DNA of 64,000 nucleotides, taken from NCBI RefSeq assembly GCF_038024875.1, contig NZ_CP136136.1:4588001-4652000 (forward strand), in the 5' to 3' direction. Every line of letters starts with the position of its first letter. The first letter of the stretch is position 1. This DNA comes from Gordonia rubripertincta (GTDB lineage: Bacteria > Actinomycetota > Actinomycetes > Mycobacteriales > Mycobacteriaceae). The notes below the pieces were generated by a model. That model did no database searches. It was given only the letters and a program-made list of their open reading frames with translations, and had not been told where the DNA came from. This document shows positions 29,416 to 37,986 of the stretch, in pieces. The translations under genes were made by a program, and so were the position numbers.

Positions 29416-30222
29416 ATGCCGGTCCCGCCGCCTTCAGAAAACACCCGCGCCGTCGTCACCGGGGCCTCCTCCGGTATCGGGCGCGAGCTCGCCCGGGCGC
29501 TGGCCGCCCGTGGCCATTCGGTCATCCTCGTCGCCCGTCGTGGTGAGCTCCTCGAGGAGCTCGCCGGCGAACTGCGCGCGGCGCACGATGTCGCCGTCGA
29601 GGTCCGCGCCGTCGACCTGTCCGACCCGACCAAGGTCGAGGTCCTCGCCGCCGAGTTCGCCGGACGCGAGATCTCGATCCTCTGCAACAACGCCGGCATC
29701 GCCACCTTCGGCCCCGTTGCCGAACTCGACGCCGCCTACGAGAAATCCCAGGTCCTCCTGAACGTCAACGCCGTTCACGACCTCACCCTCGCGGTGCTCC
29801 CCCAGATGGTGAAGCGCGGCTCCGGCGGCATCCTCATGGTGGGGTCGGCGGCCGGCAACATGCCGATCCCGAACAACGCCACCTACGCCGCGTCGAAGGC
29901 CTTCGTCAACACCTTCAGCGAATCCCTGCGCGGTGAGGTCTCGTCCCGGGGCGTCCACGTCACGCTGCTCGCGCCCGGGCCCGTCCGCACCCACACGCCG
30001 ACACCCGAAGAGGAGTCGATCGTGGACAAGGTCGTCCCCGACTTCCTCTGGCATTCGTCGGCGAAGGTTGCGGAGATGAGCCTGGACGCGTTGGCGCACA
30101 ACAAGATGCGCATCGTTCCCGGAACCCTGTCCAAGGCGATGTCGGTGGCCGGCGGGTACACCCCACGCGCCGTCGTCGCGCCGATCGTCGGCGGGTTCTA
30201 CCGCAAATTCAGCGCCGAGTAA
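29416..30222 (+). CDS. cmrA: Short-chain dehydrogenase, mycolate reductase-like (CmrA/Rv2509)
   Basis: The 268-residue SDR has the NADPH motif VVTGASSGIGRELA, NNAG, the catalytic Ser in VGSAAGNMP and YAASK (Tyr-x3-Lys). The segments VLLNVNAVHDLTLAVLPQM, LAPGPVRT, PDFLW and KAMSVAGGYTPRAVVAPIVG closely follow mycobacterial Rv2509 and its corynebacterial orthologue. Those reduce the 3-oxo group in the last step of mycolic acid synthesis. The following genes (HerA-like ATPase, orn) are the same neighbours as in M. tuberculosis, which supports orthology. The product acts at the cytoplasmic membrane. Confidence 0.88.
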   Translation: MPVPPPSENTRAVVTGASSGIGRELARALAARGHSVILVARRGELLEELAGELRAAHDVAVEVRAVDLSDPTKVEVLAAEFAGREISILCNNAGIATFGPVAELDAAYEKSQVLLNVNAVHDLTLAVLPQMVKRGSGGILMVGSAAGNMPIPNNATYAASKAFVNTFSESLRGEVSSRGVHVTLLAPGPVRTHTPTPEEESIVDKVVPDFLWHSSAKVAEMSLDALAHNKMRIVPGTLSKAMSVAGGYTPRAVVAPIVGGFYRKFSAE

Positions 30223-30241
30223 CCCTCGCGCTGAACTCCTC

Positions 30242-31828
30242 TCACCGCTTGCGGCGCCGCCCCGTGCCGAAGATCGCGCGGCTGAACTCGCGTCCCGCGG
30301 CGCTGGCCGCGGACCGCAGGAAGCTCTGCATGGGCTTACTGGTCAGCACCTCGGTGATGATGCCCGGTTCCTCGGGGACGGGTTTCGGTGCCGGAGCAGG
30401 CATGGGAGCGGGTGCCGGAGCCGGGATGGGTGCCGGTGCGGGCGCGTCGGCAGGCTCGCCGGGCGCCAGGGTGTTGGCGGCGAGCATCTCGTAGGCCGAC
30501 TCGCGGTCGATCGACTGCCCGTACTTCGCATACAGGGGGCTGGCCTGGGCGGCGGCGGTGATCGCCTCCGCGCCGATGGCATCCATCGACGAACGCGGCG
30601 GACGCACAACCGTCCACGCGACGGGAGTCGGTGCACCCTTCTCCGACAGCACCGTCACCACGGCCTCGCCGGTACCCAGCGAGGTGAGGACCTGCTCGAG
30701 CTTGTAGACCTCCGAGATCGGGTAGGTCTTGACCGTCTTCTTCAGCGCCTTCTGATCGTCGGGGGTGAAGGCGCGCAACGCATGCTGGATGCGGGCGCCG
30801 AGCTGCGACAGCACTTCGTTGGGGATGTCGGTGGGCAGCTGCGAGCAGAAGAACACACCCACGCCCTTCGAGCGGATCAGCTTGACCGTCTGCACGACCT
30901 GGTCGATGAACGCCTTCGACGCGTCGTCGAACAGCAGGTGCGACTCGTCGAAGATGAAGACCAGCTTCGGCTTGTCGAGGTCGCCGACCTCGGGCAGGAA
31001 CTCGAAGAGGTCGGCCAGGATCCACATCAGGAAGGTGGAGAACAGGGCGGGCCGGGCGGCCTGTGCGCCGAGTTCGAAGAGCGTGATGATGCCGCGACCG
31101 TCGGCGGCGAGGCGGATGAGGTCGGCGGGTTCGATCTCGGGCTCACCGAAGAACGTGTCGCCGCCGTCGGCCTCGAGATTGGTCAGGGCGCGCAGGATCA
31201 CACCCGCGGTCTGACGCGAGACCCCGCCGATGTTCTTGAGCTCCTCCTTGCCCTCGTCACCGGTGAGGAAGGCGATCACCGACCGCAGGTCTTTCAGGTC
31301 GAGCAGCGGCAGGCCCTTCTTGTCCGCCCAGTGGAAGATCAAGCCGAGGGTCGATTCCTGGGTGTCGTTGAGTCCCAACACTTTGGACAACAGGATCGGG
31401 CCGAAAGACGTGATCGTCGCCCGGATGGGCACGCCGATGCCGGTGTCACCGAGCGAGACGAACTCGACGGGGTGAGCGGCGGGCTGCCAGGAGTCGCCGG
31501 TCTGCTGTGCACGCGCGACGATCTTGTCGTTGCCGACGCCCTCGCGGCTCAGCCCGGAGAGGTCCCCCTTGATGTCGGCCATCACCACGGGCACACCGTT
31601 GGCGGAGAGCTGCTCGGCCAGCAACTGCAGCGTCTTGGTCTTGCCGGTACCCGTGGCGCCGGCAACGAGGCCGTGCCGGTTCATCATCGCGAGCGGGATG
31701 CGCACCGACGCGGTGGCGTCGACCTGACCGTCCACCGACACCGTCCCCAGTTCGAGAGAGGTCGAGGCAAAGGCGTAGCCGGCGGCGATGGTCTGAGCAG
31801 GGCTGAGGGCTTCGGTCACGAGGGACAC
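30242..31828 (-). CDS. DUF853 / HerA-like P-loop ATPase
   Basis: This 528-residue protein is a HerA/FtsK-superfamily NTPase. Walker A is GATGTGKT (about residue 57) and Walker B is LVFIFDESHLLFDD; the conserved VVMADIKGDLSGLS and FCSQLPTDIPNEVL segments are present. The C-terminal about 80 residues are Pro/Ala-rich low complexity (repeated PAPAPMPA), followed by a basic GRRRKR end. It matches Rv2510c in size and position. The function is unproven; relatives translocate or pump nucleic acid. The start is GTG 31828, and it is divergent from orn by 70 nt. Confidence 0.85.
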   Translation of the reverse strand: MSLVTEALSPAQTIAAGYAFASTSLELGTVSVDGQVDATASVRIPLAMMNRHGLVAGATGTGKTKTLQLLAEQLSANGVPVVMADIKGDLSGLSREGVGNDKIVARAQQTGDSWQPAAHPVEFVSLGDTGIGVPIRATITSFGPILLSKVLGLNDTQESTLGLIFHWADKKGLPLLDLKDLRSVIAFLTGDEGKEELKNIGGVSRQTAGVILRALTNLEADGGDTFFGEPEIEPADLIRLAADGRGIITLFELGAQAARPALFSTFLMWILADLFEFLPEVGDLDKPKLVFIFDESHLLFDDASKAFIDQVVQTVKLIRSKGVGVFFCSQLPTDIPNEVLSQLGARIQHALRAFTPDDQKALKKTVKTYPISEVYKLEQVLTSLGTGEAVVTVLSEKGAPTPVAWTVVRPPRSSMDAIGAEAITAAAQASPLYAKYGQSIDRESAYEMLAANTLAPGEPADAPAPAPIPAPAPAPMPAPAPKPVPEEPGIITEVLTSKPMQSFLRSAASAAGREFSRAIFGTGRRRKR

Positions 31829-31898
31829 AATAGCCCCCGGAACACCGCTGTTCTCCGTCTGACGCGGGCTTGTCGTGCCGGTTCGTTAAGGTTGTCGG

Positions 31899-32498
31899 GT
31901 GCAGGACAAACTGGTGTGGATCGATTGCGAGATGACCGGCCTCCGACTCGAGTCGGACAAGTTGATCGAGATCGCGGCCCTGGTCACCGACGGTGATCTC
32001 AACATCCTGGGTGACGGCGTCGACGTCGTCATCCACGCCGACGACGAGGCTCTCGCGTCGATGCCGGACGTCGTGACCAAGATGCACGCCGATTCCGGTC
32101 TCACCGAAGAGGTACGCGCGTCCACCGTCACGCTGGTCGAGGCGGAGAAGTTGGTGCTCGACTACATCCGCAAACACGTGACGACGCCCGGCGCCGTCCC
32201 GCTGGCCGGCAACTCGATCGCCACCGACCGCGGCTTCATCGCCCGCGACATGCCCGAACTCGACGCCTACCTGCACTACCGCATGGTCGACGTCAGTTCG
32301 ATCAAGGAATTGGCCCGGCGCTGGTTCCCCAAGGTGTACTTCGGGCAGCCCGACAAAGGACTCGCCCACCGCGCCCTCGCCGACATCCGCGAGTCGATCC
32401 GCGAGCTCCGTTATTACCGCGCAGCAGCCTTCGTGCCTGCTCCCGGTCCCGACGTCGATGCGCTCGCGAAGATCGTCGAGGATCTCGGACCCGCCTGA
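31899..32498 (+). CDS. orn: Oligoribonuclease
   Basis: The 199-residue DEDDh 3'-5' exonuclease degrades 2-5-nt RNA and pGpG to mononucleotides. Motif I is WIDCEMTGL, motif II is LAGNSIATDRGFI and motif III is HRALADIRESI (His and Asp). VDVSSIKELARRWFP is also typical. The family is about 180-215 residues, so this is full length. The start is GTG 31899. It is followed by the tRNA-His gene. Confidence 0.96.
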   Translation: MQDKLVWIDCEMTGLRLESDKLIEIAALVTDGDLNILGDGVDVVIHADDEALASMPDVVTKMHADSGLTEEVRASTVTLVEAEKLVLDYIRKHVTTPGAVPLAGNSIATDRGFIARDMPELDAYLHYRMVDVSSIKELARRWFPKVYFGQPDKGLAHRALADIRESIRELRYYRAAAFVPAPGPDVDALAKIVEDLGPA

Positions 32499-32600
32499 AA
32501 ACGCAGGTCAGATAACCGATTGGAGTTCTGCGGCATCTACCCGCTAGAGTGTTCTTGGCTCTGAGGCCAGGTGCGAAAGCCCAGGTTTCCGATGCCGATG

Positions 32601-32673
32601 GTGGATGTAGTTCAGTTGGTAGAGCACCAGGTTGTGATCCTGGCTGTCGCGGGTTCGAGTCCCGTCATCCACC
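32601..32673 (+). tRNA. tRNA-His (anticodon GTG)
   Basis: The cloverleaf has acceptor arm GTGGATG/CATCCAC, D-arm GTTCAGTTGGTAGAGC, anticodon loop TTGTGAT (GTG at 34-36) and T-arm CGGGTTCGAGTCCCG. A G at 32600 can serve as the His-specific G-1 opposite discriminator C 32673. CCA is not encoded. Confidence 0.95.
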
Positions 32674-32679
32674 CCGACG

Positions 32680-32720
32680 AGTGGGAGGTCCGAATTTCGG
32701 ACCTCCCACTTTTCGTTTTC
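32680..32720 (+). terminator. Rho-independent terminator after tRNA-His
   Basis: Starting 7 nt after the tRNA, AGTGGGAGGTCCG (32680-32692) pairs perfectly with CGGACCTCCCACT (32698-32710). The 13-bp stem has a 5-nt loop and is followed by TTTCGTTTTC. Confidence 0.9.
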
Positions 32721-32816
32721 GCCGAGAAGTTCCGCCTGCTGTCGATATCGGGTCCGACCGTACGTCACCATGGTGTCGGGCCACTCCGGTCCGGCGGCAG
32801 ATGAGGTGGAGGAACG

Positions 32817-33161
32817 ATGAAATACGCACTGCTGCTCATGGGACATGTCGACGACCCGGCGTGCGGCGAGGAGGGTGGTGCCACGCCCGAGGAGTTCTTC
32901 GCGTTCGACGAGGAGATCACCAAGGCCGGCGTCGTGGTCAGCTCTTTCGCCCTGGAGGACGAACGCGCGGTCGTGCACACGAACGGCACCGGGGAGCGTG
33001 TGGTGGCGTCGTCGGGTCCGTTCGCCGAGGTTCGCGAGTTCGTCGGCGGTGTCTACGTCATCGACGTCGCCGACATCGACGAGGCTATCGAATGGGCTCG
33101 TCGTAGCCCGGGATCGGCACCTGGCGGTCACGTGGAGATCCGGCCGCTTGCACCGTACTGA
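32817..33161 (+). CDS. YCII/DGPF-domain protein paired with an ECF42 sigma factor
   Basis: The 114-residue protein is a single YciI-like (ferredoxin-like) domain. It begins MKYALLLMGHVDDPA and contains the conserved HTNGTGERVVASSGPFAEVREFVGG and DIDEAIEWARRSP. The S/D-GPF segment is the name-giving DGPF-type motif (here SSGPF). These proteins are the standard genomic partner of ECF42 sigma factors and are thought to be enzymes or stress proteins. It has a strong ribosome site (GGAGG, 5-6 nt) and is 3 nt upstream of the sigma gene, so the two are co-transcribed. Confidence 0.9.
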   Translation: MKYALLLMGHVDDPACGEEGGATPEEFFAFDEEITKAGVVVSSFALEDERAVVHTNGTGERVVASSGPFAEVREFVGGVYVIDVADIDEAIEWARRSPGSAPGGHVEIRPLAPY

Positions 33162-33164
33162 GCC

Positions 33165-34457
33165 GTGAACGGGCCATCCGACCGCTCGGCGGGCGCGCCT
33201 CTCGCGGCCCGTCGAGCGGTCGCCACGATCGACCGCGACGTCCGCACACGTGTCATCGCCACCCTCACCAAGAGATTCGGCGACCTCGACCGTGCCGAGG
33301 ACGCACTCCAGGACGCGCTGACCCAAGCGCTGATCACCTGGCCGCGGTCCGGCGTCCCCGAATCGCCGGAAGCATGGCTGATCACGACGGCCAAGCGTCG
33401 GGTGCTCGATGCGCTGCGCCGGGAGAACGTCCTTGCCGGGAAACTCGTTCAGCTCCAGAGTGATTGGGACCGCGCGCCCGTTCCGGCGGACTTCGGCGAC
33501 CCCGCCGACATCACGCAGCCGGCTTTGCCCGACGAACGTCTCGGTATGTTCTTCGCGTGTACCCACCCGGTTCTACGGATCGAGGACCGGATCGCGCTCA
33601 TGTTGCGATTCGTCGCCGGGCTGACCACACCCGAGGTCGCGCACGCCCTCCTGATACCGGTTCCGACCGCACAGCAGCGACTCGTGCGCGCGAAGAAGCG
33701 GATCAAGGCACTGGGTGTCCCGTTCCATGCGCCACGCCCCGACGACCTGCCCGCCCGTCTCGGCGGCGTCCTGCGCGTTGTGTACCTGCTGTATTCGGAG
33801 GGCTTCGCACGGTCGACGGGCAGCTCGCACATCCGCGACGACATCACCGCCGAGGCCATCTCCCTCGCGCGGACGCTTCAGGGACTGCTCCCCTGCGCCG
33901 AGACGGAGGGCCTGCTCGCACTACTGTTGCTCACCGAGTCGAGGCGGCCCGCACGGGTGGGCCCCGACGGCCGTCCGATCGCGCTGTCCGACCAGGACCG
34001 CGCCCTCTGGGACGCGGAGCTGGTGACGGAGGGTACCGCACTCGCCGAATCCGCTGCAGCACAACGTGACGCGGGCGCGTACACGATCCAGGCAGCGATC
34101 GCCGCGGTTCATGCGGAGGCGCGAACCGCCGAGGACACCGACTGGGCGCAGATCGCCGTCCTCTACCGCCTGCTCGAGGCGCACGACCCCGGCCCGGTGG
34201 TCAGGGTCGGACGGGCGGTCGCCATCGGACGGGCTTTCGGACCGTCACGAGGACTGGAACTGCTCGACCGGCTGGCGTCGAACACCGCGCTCGAGCGCTA
34301 CCGCCCTTTCCATGTGGCGCGGGCACTGACACTCGCGGAACTCGACGATCATGACGGCGCAGCGGCCGCCTACCGTCGCGCACTCGAACTGCCCGGCAAC
34401 GAAGCCGAAGACGACTATCTCGCAGGCGCTCTCACCGGGCTGACGCGGGACTTCTGA
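33165..34457 (+). CDS. ECF sigma factor with long C-terminal extension (ECF42 type)
   Basis: The 430-residue protein has sigma-70 region 2 (FGDLDRAEDALQDALTQALITWP, then PEAWLITTAKRRVLDALRRE) and region 4 (RIALMLRFVAGLTTPEVAHALLIPVPTAQQRLVRAKKRIK). A C-terminal extension of about 230 residues (DUF6596 plus TPR-like helices) includes RVVYLLYSEGF and AVAIGRAFGPSRGLELLDRL. This domain order with an adjacent YCII gene defines ECF42, which lacks a classical anti-sigma factor and uses the C-terminal domain for control. The start is GTG 33165. ECF42 factors usually drive their own YCII genes. Confidence 0.9.
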   Translation: MNGPSDRSAGAPLAARRAVATIDRDVRTRVIATLTKRFGDLDRAEDALQDALTQALITWPRSGVPESPEAWLITTAKRRVLDALRRENVLAGKLVQLQSDWDRAPVPADFGDPADITQPALPDERLGMFFACTHPVLRIEDRIALMLRFVAGLTTPEVAHALLIPVPTAQQRLVRAKKRIKALGVPFHAPRPDDLPARLGGVLRVVYLLYSEGFARSTGSSHIRDDITAEAISLARTLQGLLPCAETEGLLALLLLTESRRPARVGPDGRPIALSDQDRALWDAELVTEGTALAESAAAQRDAGAYTIQAAIAAVHAEARTAEDTDWAQIAVLYRLLEAHDPGPVVRVGRAVAIGRAFGPSRGLELLDRLASNTALERYRPFHVARALTLAELDDHDGAAAAYRRALELPGNEAEDDYLAGALTGLTRDF

Positions 34458-34482
34458 CGACGGACAGATCCCGTTGCGCCGG

Positions 34483-36123
34483 CTACTCCTCGTCCGAGGA
34501 GTCAGACGAGGACGCGTCGGAACTCGACCGACTCTTCTTCTGCGGAGTGGGCACCGGGTCGGAGTCCTCGCTCTCGGCTGCAGGCGCCTCGGCCGCGGGT
34601 GCGTCCTCGGTCGGGGGTGCGTCCTCGGTCGGGGCCGCGTCCGGTTCACCGGGTTCTGGCGCGTTCGCGATGGGTGCGGGTGTGGACGTCGTCGAGGTCA
34701 CCGGCACCTCCGGGTCCGGGAGGACGAACGTGAAACCCGCTGTGCCCTCGGGCTTCCACATCGCCGTGCCGGCCGTACCGGGCGCGGTGAACGTCACCCA
34801 TCCGGTGTAGGTCTGGCCCGGCGCCAGCTGATCCGGCAACTCCGGCCCTTCGTTCGGCGCCCGCCCGGGTGCCTGTTGCACTCCCCCGACGATCGCGGCG
34901 AAGTCATCCCAGTCGACCGACGACAACCGTCCTTCGTCCTCGGTGTCCGACGTGGTCACGGCCATCTTCACCGCGACCGTCGATCGTGCGCCGTCCGAGG
35001 GAGCCGTGGACCCGACCCCGACCTTCTGGATCGTCGCCGTACCGAGGTCGGTGCCATCGGTGGCGATCACCGGGAACTGCTCCCCGACGTCGACGTCGGT
35101 CGGGGTCGTCGGCCCCTGCTTCAGCGCCGGAGTCTCGGCGGCTCCGCTCTCGGAAGAGCTTGCGGACGAGGAGCTCTCGGACTCGGACTTCTCAGAGCTC
35201 GAGCTCTGCGACTCACTGCTCTCCGCCGCCGAGGTCTCCGCGGACTCGGACTGCGTGGCGCTTTCCGATGACGGAGAAAGGCGTGCCATCCGAGCGGCAG
35301 CGCCGGCGGCGACCGGCTGGACGACGCTGGGAAGCGCCTCCCCGATACCGCATTCGGCCCGGACGAACTGGACTGTGACTGTCCACACGACGTCCATGGT
35401 GATTGCGTCCTTGATGTCGACATCGAGCACCAACGTCGACAGAGCTGTCTTGGCGGTCTTCGTCACGATGCTCTTCATCGTCCCCTGAACCCGGAATCCA
35501 GCCGCCAGAACGTTGTTGATCGTCGTGGTTCCCCCCGCTCCGGGTACTGGGAAAGAGTTCGAAGACAACCCGACACGGAAGTTGCCTCCCGACGGTGCCA
35601 CCGCACTGGTGGAAACGACGTTCCCCCAGTCGTCGGTCGTACAGCTCACCGAAGCCTGATACTGACTGTCGTCGGTGTTCAGAACTGTGGCGAGCAGAGT
35701 CGGCCACAGCTCGACCTCCTTCGCATACGACGCCGCAGTTGCGGTGACGTTCCCACCGGGGCCGACCGAGTAGGTGGCTGATGACCGCCCGTCCGCGACC
35801 ACTGTTCCCAGGAGCAGCAACCCGGTGCTGCGGCTGTGCGTCCAACCACTCTGGCTTGGCGTCGTTGCCGAACCGGGGCTGGTGTGGGTGTAAGTGAGAC
35901 TCGTTGCGGTGAACTCGCCGATTGTGATAGCACGGTTGGTGATGGCGTGCGCCGTCACCGACCTCGCGTAGCCCTTGAGCACCTCGCCACGAGTGAATGT
36001 GGCGCTCGCGAACACCTTGTCATTCCATGCCGCGAGCACGCCGGTTGTCTGTGCGATCACGCCGAGGATCGCGATGAGGCCGACGACGGAGATCAGGATC
36101 TTGCTTCGCTTGGTGAGGTTCAT
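34483..36123 (-). CDS. Alternate-signal (SipW-type) exported protein with serine-rich region
   Basis: The 546-residue protein begins MNLTKRSKILISVVGLIAIL and has the SipW-dependent type of signal: basic start, hydrophobic core, then VLAAWNDKVFASATF, where AAWND plus a beta-strand marks the TasA-like class. The beta-rich N-terminal domain (about 35-270) belongs to the RER_14450-like alternate-signal exported proteins. A Ser/Glu-rich repeat (about 280-330), a second folded segment (330-455) and an acidic Pro/Ala/Glu tail follow. It is probably a surface or matrix protein processed by the neighbouring signal peptidase. Its start overlaps the peptidase gene by 104 nt in another frame, which is unusual. 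Confidence 0.8.
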   Translation of the reverse strand: MNLTKRSKILISVVGLIAILGVIAQTTGVLAAWNDKVFASATFTRGEVLKGYARSVTAHAITNRAITIGEFTATSLTYTHTSPGSATTPSQSGWTHSRSTGLLLLGTVVADGRSSATYSVGPGGNVTATAASYAKEVELWPTLLATVLNTDDSQYQASVSCTTDDWGNVVSTSAVAPSGGNFRVGLSSNSFPVPGAGGTTTINNVLAAGFRVQGTMKSIVTKTAKTALSTLVLDVDIKDAITMDVVWTVTVQFVRAECGIGEALPSVVQPVAAGAAARMARLSPSSESATQSESAETSAAESSESQSSSSEKSESESSSSASSSESGAAETPALKQGPTTPTDVDVGEQFPVIATDGTDLGTATIQKVGVGSTAPSDGARSTVAVKMAVTTSDTEDEGRLSSVDWDDFAAIVGGVQQAPGRAPNEGPELPDQLAPGQTYTGWVTFTAPGTAGTAMWKPEGTAGFTFVLPDPEVPVTSTTSTPAPIANAPEPGEPDAAPTEDAPPTEDAPAAEAPAAESEDSDPVPTPQKKSRSSSDASSSDSSDEE

Positions 36124-36949
36124 GCTTGCCGTGTGTCTCTATGAGTTGCGGTGGAACTGAGGGTGAGGAGCGCGGGGAATCGGCAGTCTCGTCTTCGCGG
36201 CGGCCGTTGGGAGACTTCGGCCAGAAGGCCCAGAGGACGAGGAGTGCCGCTCCCAGGGTGATGGCGCCGAGAACATAGGGATTCGACAACCAGACGATCT
36301 GTTTCGCGAGACCCGGTGCGTGCCAGACGACTTTCCGCACCTGACTGACGCGGTAGGGCTCCGGGTCGGGGTTCGGGTTCGCGTCGCCCTGCATGCCGAT
36401 GAGGGCTTCACCACCGCCGAGTTGCTTCACGGCGATGGCCCGGTGAGTGATCGGCTTCAGACCGACCCCACGGTCGACGGTGATGATGTCACCGACCTTC
36501 ACCTCGGTCGCCGGGATCTCGTGCACGACAGCGATGGATCCCTGCGGAATCGTCGGGTCCATCGAGCCGGTCTTGAACATGACGATCGTGTAGTTACCCA
36601 CGAAGGCAAGGACTGTCAGCGCGATACACAGGACGCCGAACACGGCGAGAATGTTCAGTCCCCAGTCGACGAGCCGACTCCCCAGCGAGCGCGTCGCCGG
36701 ACGCGTCGCGTGCGACTCGACGGACAGCGGCTCGGTGGGCGTCGAGTCCGGTGCCGGCGGCATCGGCACCACCGGGATGGGCACTGTCGGCGCGTCCGAA
36801 GCCGGGATGCACACCCTCGGAGCCGGTGTCCACACAGCACGCGGGGCGGGTTCCACGACCCTCAGCGGTTCGGTAACCGTCCACGAGTCCCGGATCCCGG
36901 ACACATCCGTGTCGGGTCGGCCGGTACCGGGATTCGCGGTCGTCGTCAT
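36020..36949 (-). CDS. sipW: SipW-type (ER/archaeal-like) signal peptidase I
   Basis: The 309-residue protein has a Pro-rich cytosolic N-terminus (about 1-85), a membrane helix (about 97-120), the catalytic domain and a second helix (about 240-262). Catalytic Ser129 is in FKTGSMDPTIPQGS, and His169 in KPITHRAIAV replaces the bacterial Lys, as in SipW and archaeal enzymes. It should cleave the two neighbouring alternate-signal proteins. ATG 36949 is preferred; GTG 37054 is upstream and in frame but lacks a ribosome site. The last about 35 residues are Arg-rich and lie over the start of the next gene. Confidence 0.85.
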   Translation of the reverse strand: MTTTANPGTGRPDTDVSGIRDSWTVTEPLRVVEPAPRAVWTPAPRVCIPASDAPTVPIPVVPMPPAPDSTPTEPLSVESHATRPATRSLGSRLVDWGLNILAVFGVLCIALTVLAFVGNYTIVMFKTGSMDPTIPQGSIAVVHEIPATEVKVGDIITVDRGVGLKPITHRAIAVKQLGGGEALIGMQGDANPNPDPEPYRVSQVRKVVWHAPGLAKQIVWLSNPYVLGAITLGAALLVLWAFWPKSPNGRREDETADSPRSSPSVPPQLIETHGKHEPHQAKQDPDLRRRPHRDPRRDRTDNRRARGME

Positions 36950-37078
36950 CGAGCAGTCTCTCTGGGTCGGTGGTGCGGATTCGCCGGCAGGCGATGCAAC
37001 TGCGTGTCGTGAGAAGCCTTCGACCCGGCGGCGACTTGCGGCGGGAAGGAACACCCACGCCGCCGGATCGAGGACGAC

Positions 37079-37702
37079 TCACGGGTTGTCGACGCTCTGC
37101 GCCTTCATCTCCCAGCGCGGGGTGACACTCGTGTCGACGAGGAGGTTCGGGTTGGCGTTGGCCGGCAAGGTCACCTCGAAGTCGATCTTCTTGGCCGTGT
37201 TCTTGGTGACCCGGAACGTCGTGGCAACGCCACTGGTGCTCAACTGCTTGTTGTTCACCAAGGTGGTGCTCCCGTCCTTGATGGTCACGTAGAGCGCCTG
37301 GGCGAGAGTGTTGGTCGCGTTCGCGGGGGCTTGGATGGTGACATCGGCGTCCATGAAGCCCTTGGTCTCCTTGAGCCAGAAGCTTCCCTTCGTGGTCTGG
37401 CCCGGCATCAGGTTGATCGGATTCACACCCGCCACCACCGGGAACGAGATGACACCGGGCGCGGCGCTGTCCGCATACTCGTCGAAGTTGGTGCCGTCGA
37501 CACTCGCCTGCACGTTCCATGCGGTGTCACCGATGCCGAAGGTTCCGGCACCGAACACGGTGTCGTTCCACGCGGCGAGGGTGACCACAGCGCCAACGCC
37601 GAGGACTGCACCGGAGGCGAGGATCGCCTTGCGCTTGCGGCTCTTGCGGTTGCGCTCTTCGTCGGTCAGGGGGGCGCTGGTGGGGGTCTGGTTGTTGGTC
37701 AT
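37079..37702 (-). CDS. Alternate-signal (TasA-like) exported protein, small
   Basis: The 207-residue protein begins MTNNQTPTSAPL with a charged RNRKSRKRKA stretch, a hydrophobic core ILASGAVLGVGAVVTL and then AAWNDTVFGAGTFGIGDTAWNVQ, the SipW-substrate signature. The mature part is an all-beta domain of the TasA/camelysin kind without cysteines (INLMPGQTTKGSFWLKET, VTIKDGSTTLVNNKQLS). It is the first gene of the operon, and its stop is 129 nt before the chosen peptidase start. Such proteins form amyloid-like or surface fibres in Bacillus; whether this one does is unknown. Confidence 0.8.
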   Translation of the reverse strand: MTNNQTPTSAPLTDEERNRKSRKRKAILASGAVLGVGAVVTLAAWNDTVFGAGTFGIGDTAWNVQASVDGTNFDEYADSAAPGVISFPVVAGVNPINLMPGQTTKGSFWLKETKGFMDADVTIQAPANATNTLAQALYVTIKDGSTTLVNNKQLSTSGVATTFRVTKNTAKKIDFEVTLPANANPNLLVDTSVTPRWEMKAQSVDNP

Positions 37703-37986
37703 CTTCCGTCCATCATTCTGCGGGGGGCGTAGCTCATTGCTACTCACGAGTAAATTAGATTGTCTCGGCGTTTTGGTTATCCGTTTTTCTGAGATTAGTC
37801 CTGTGAAGTCACTCACCGCCTCTAGGTCATTTGTTCCAGAATTCTGATTACATCTGTTGTCGTATCTATCGGCCGTTTGGGTTACAGATCCAAATGGACA
37901 TTTGATCAAGATCATTAATGTCCCGAAATTTACGACAATGGTCATTGGTATTTCGTCAACAGCTATTGGCATACATCGGCAGCGGC
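37703..37986. promoter_or_regulatory. AT-rich control region upstream of the SipW operon, with a Crp/GlxR-like site
   Basis: This 284-nt gap is distinctly AT-rich compared with its surroundings and contains no gene. TGTGA-AGTCAC-TCACC at 37802-37817 matches nine of ten arm positions of the actinobacterial Crp/GlxR box (TGTGA-N6-TCACA). It is 100 nt upstream of the first SipW-operon start codon. No terminator hairpin for the cutinase gene side was recognised. Confidence 0.45.
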
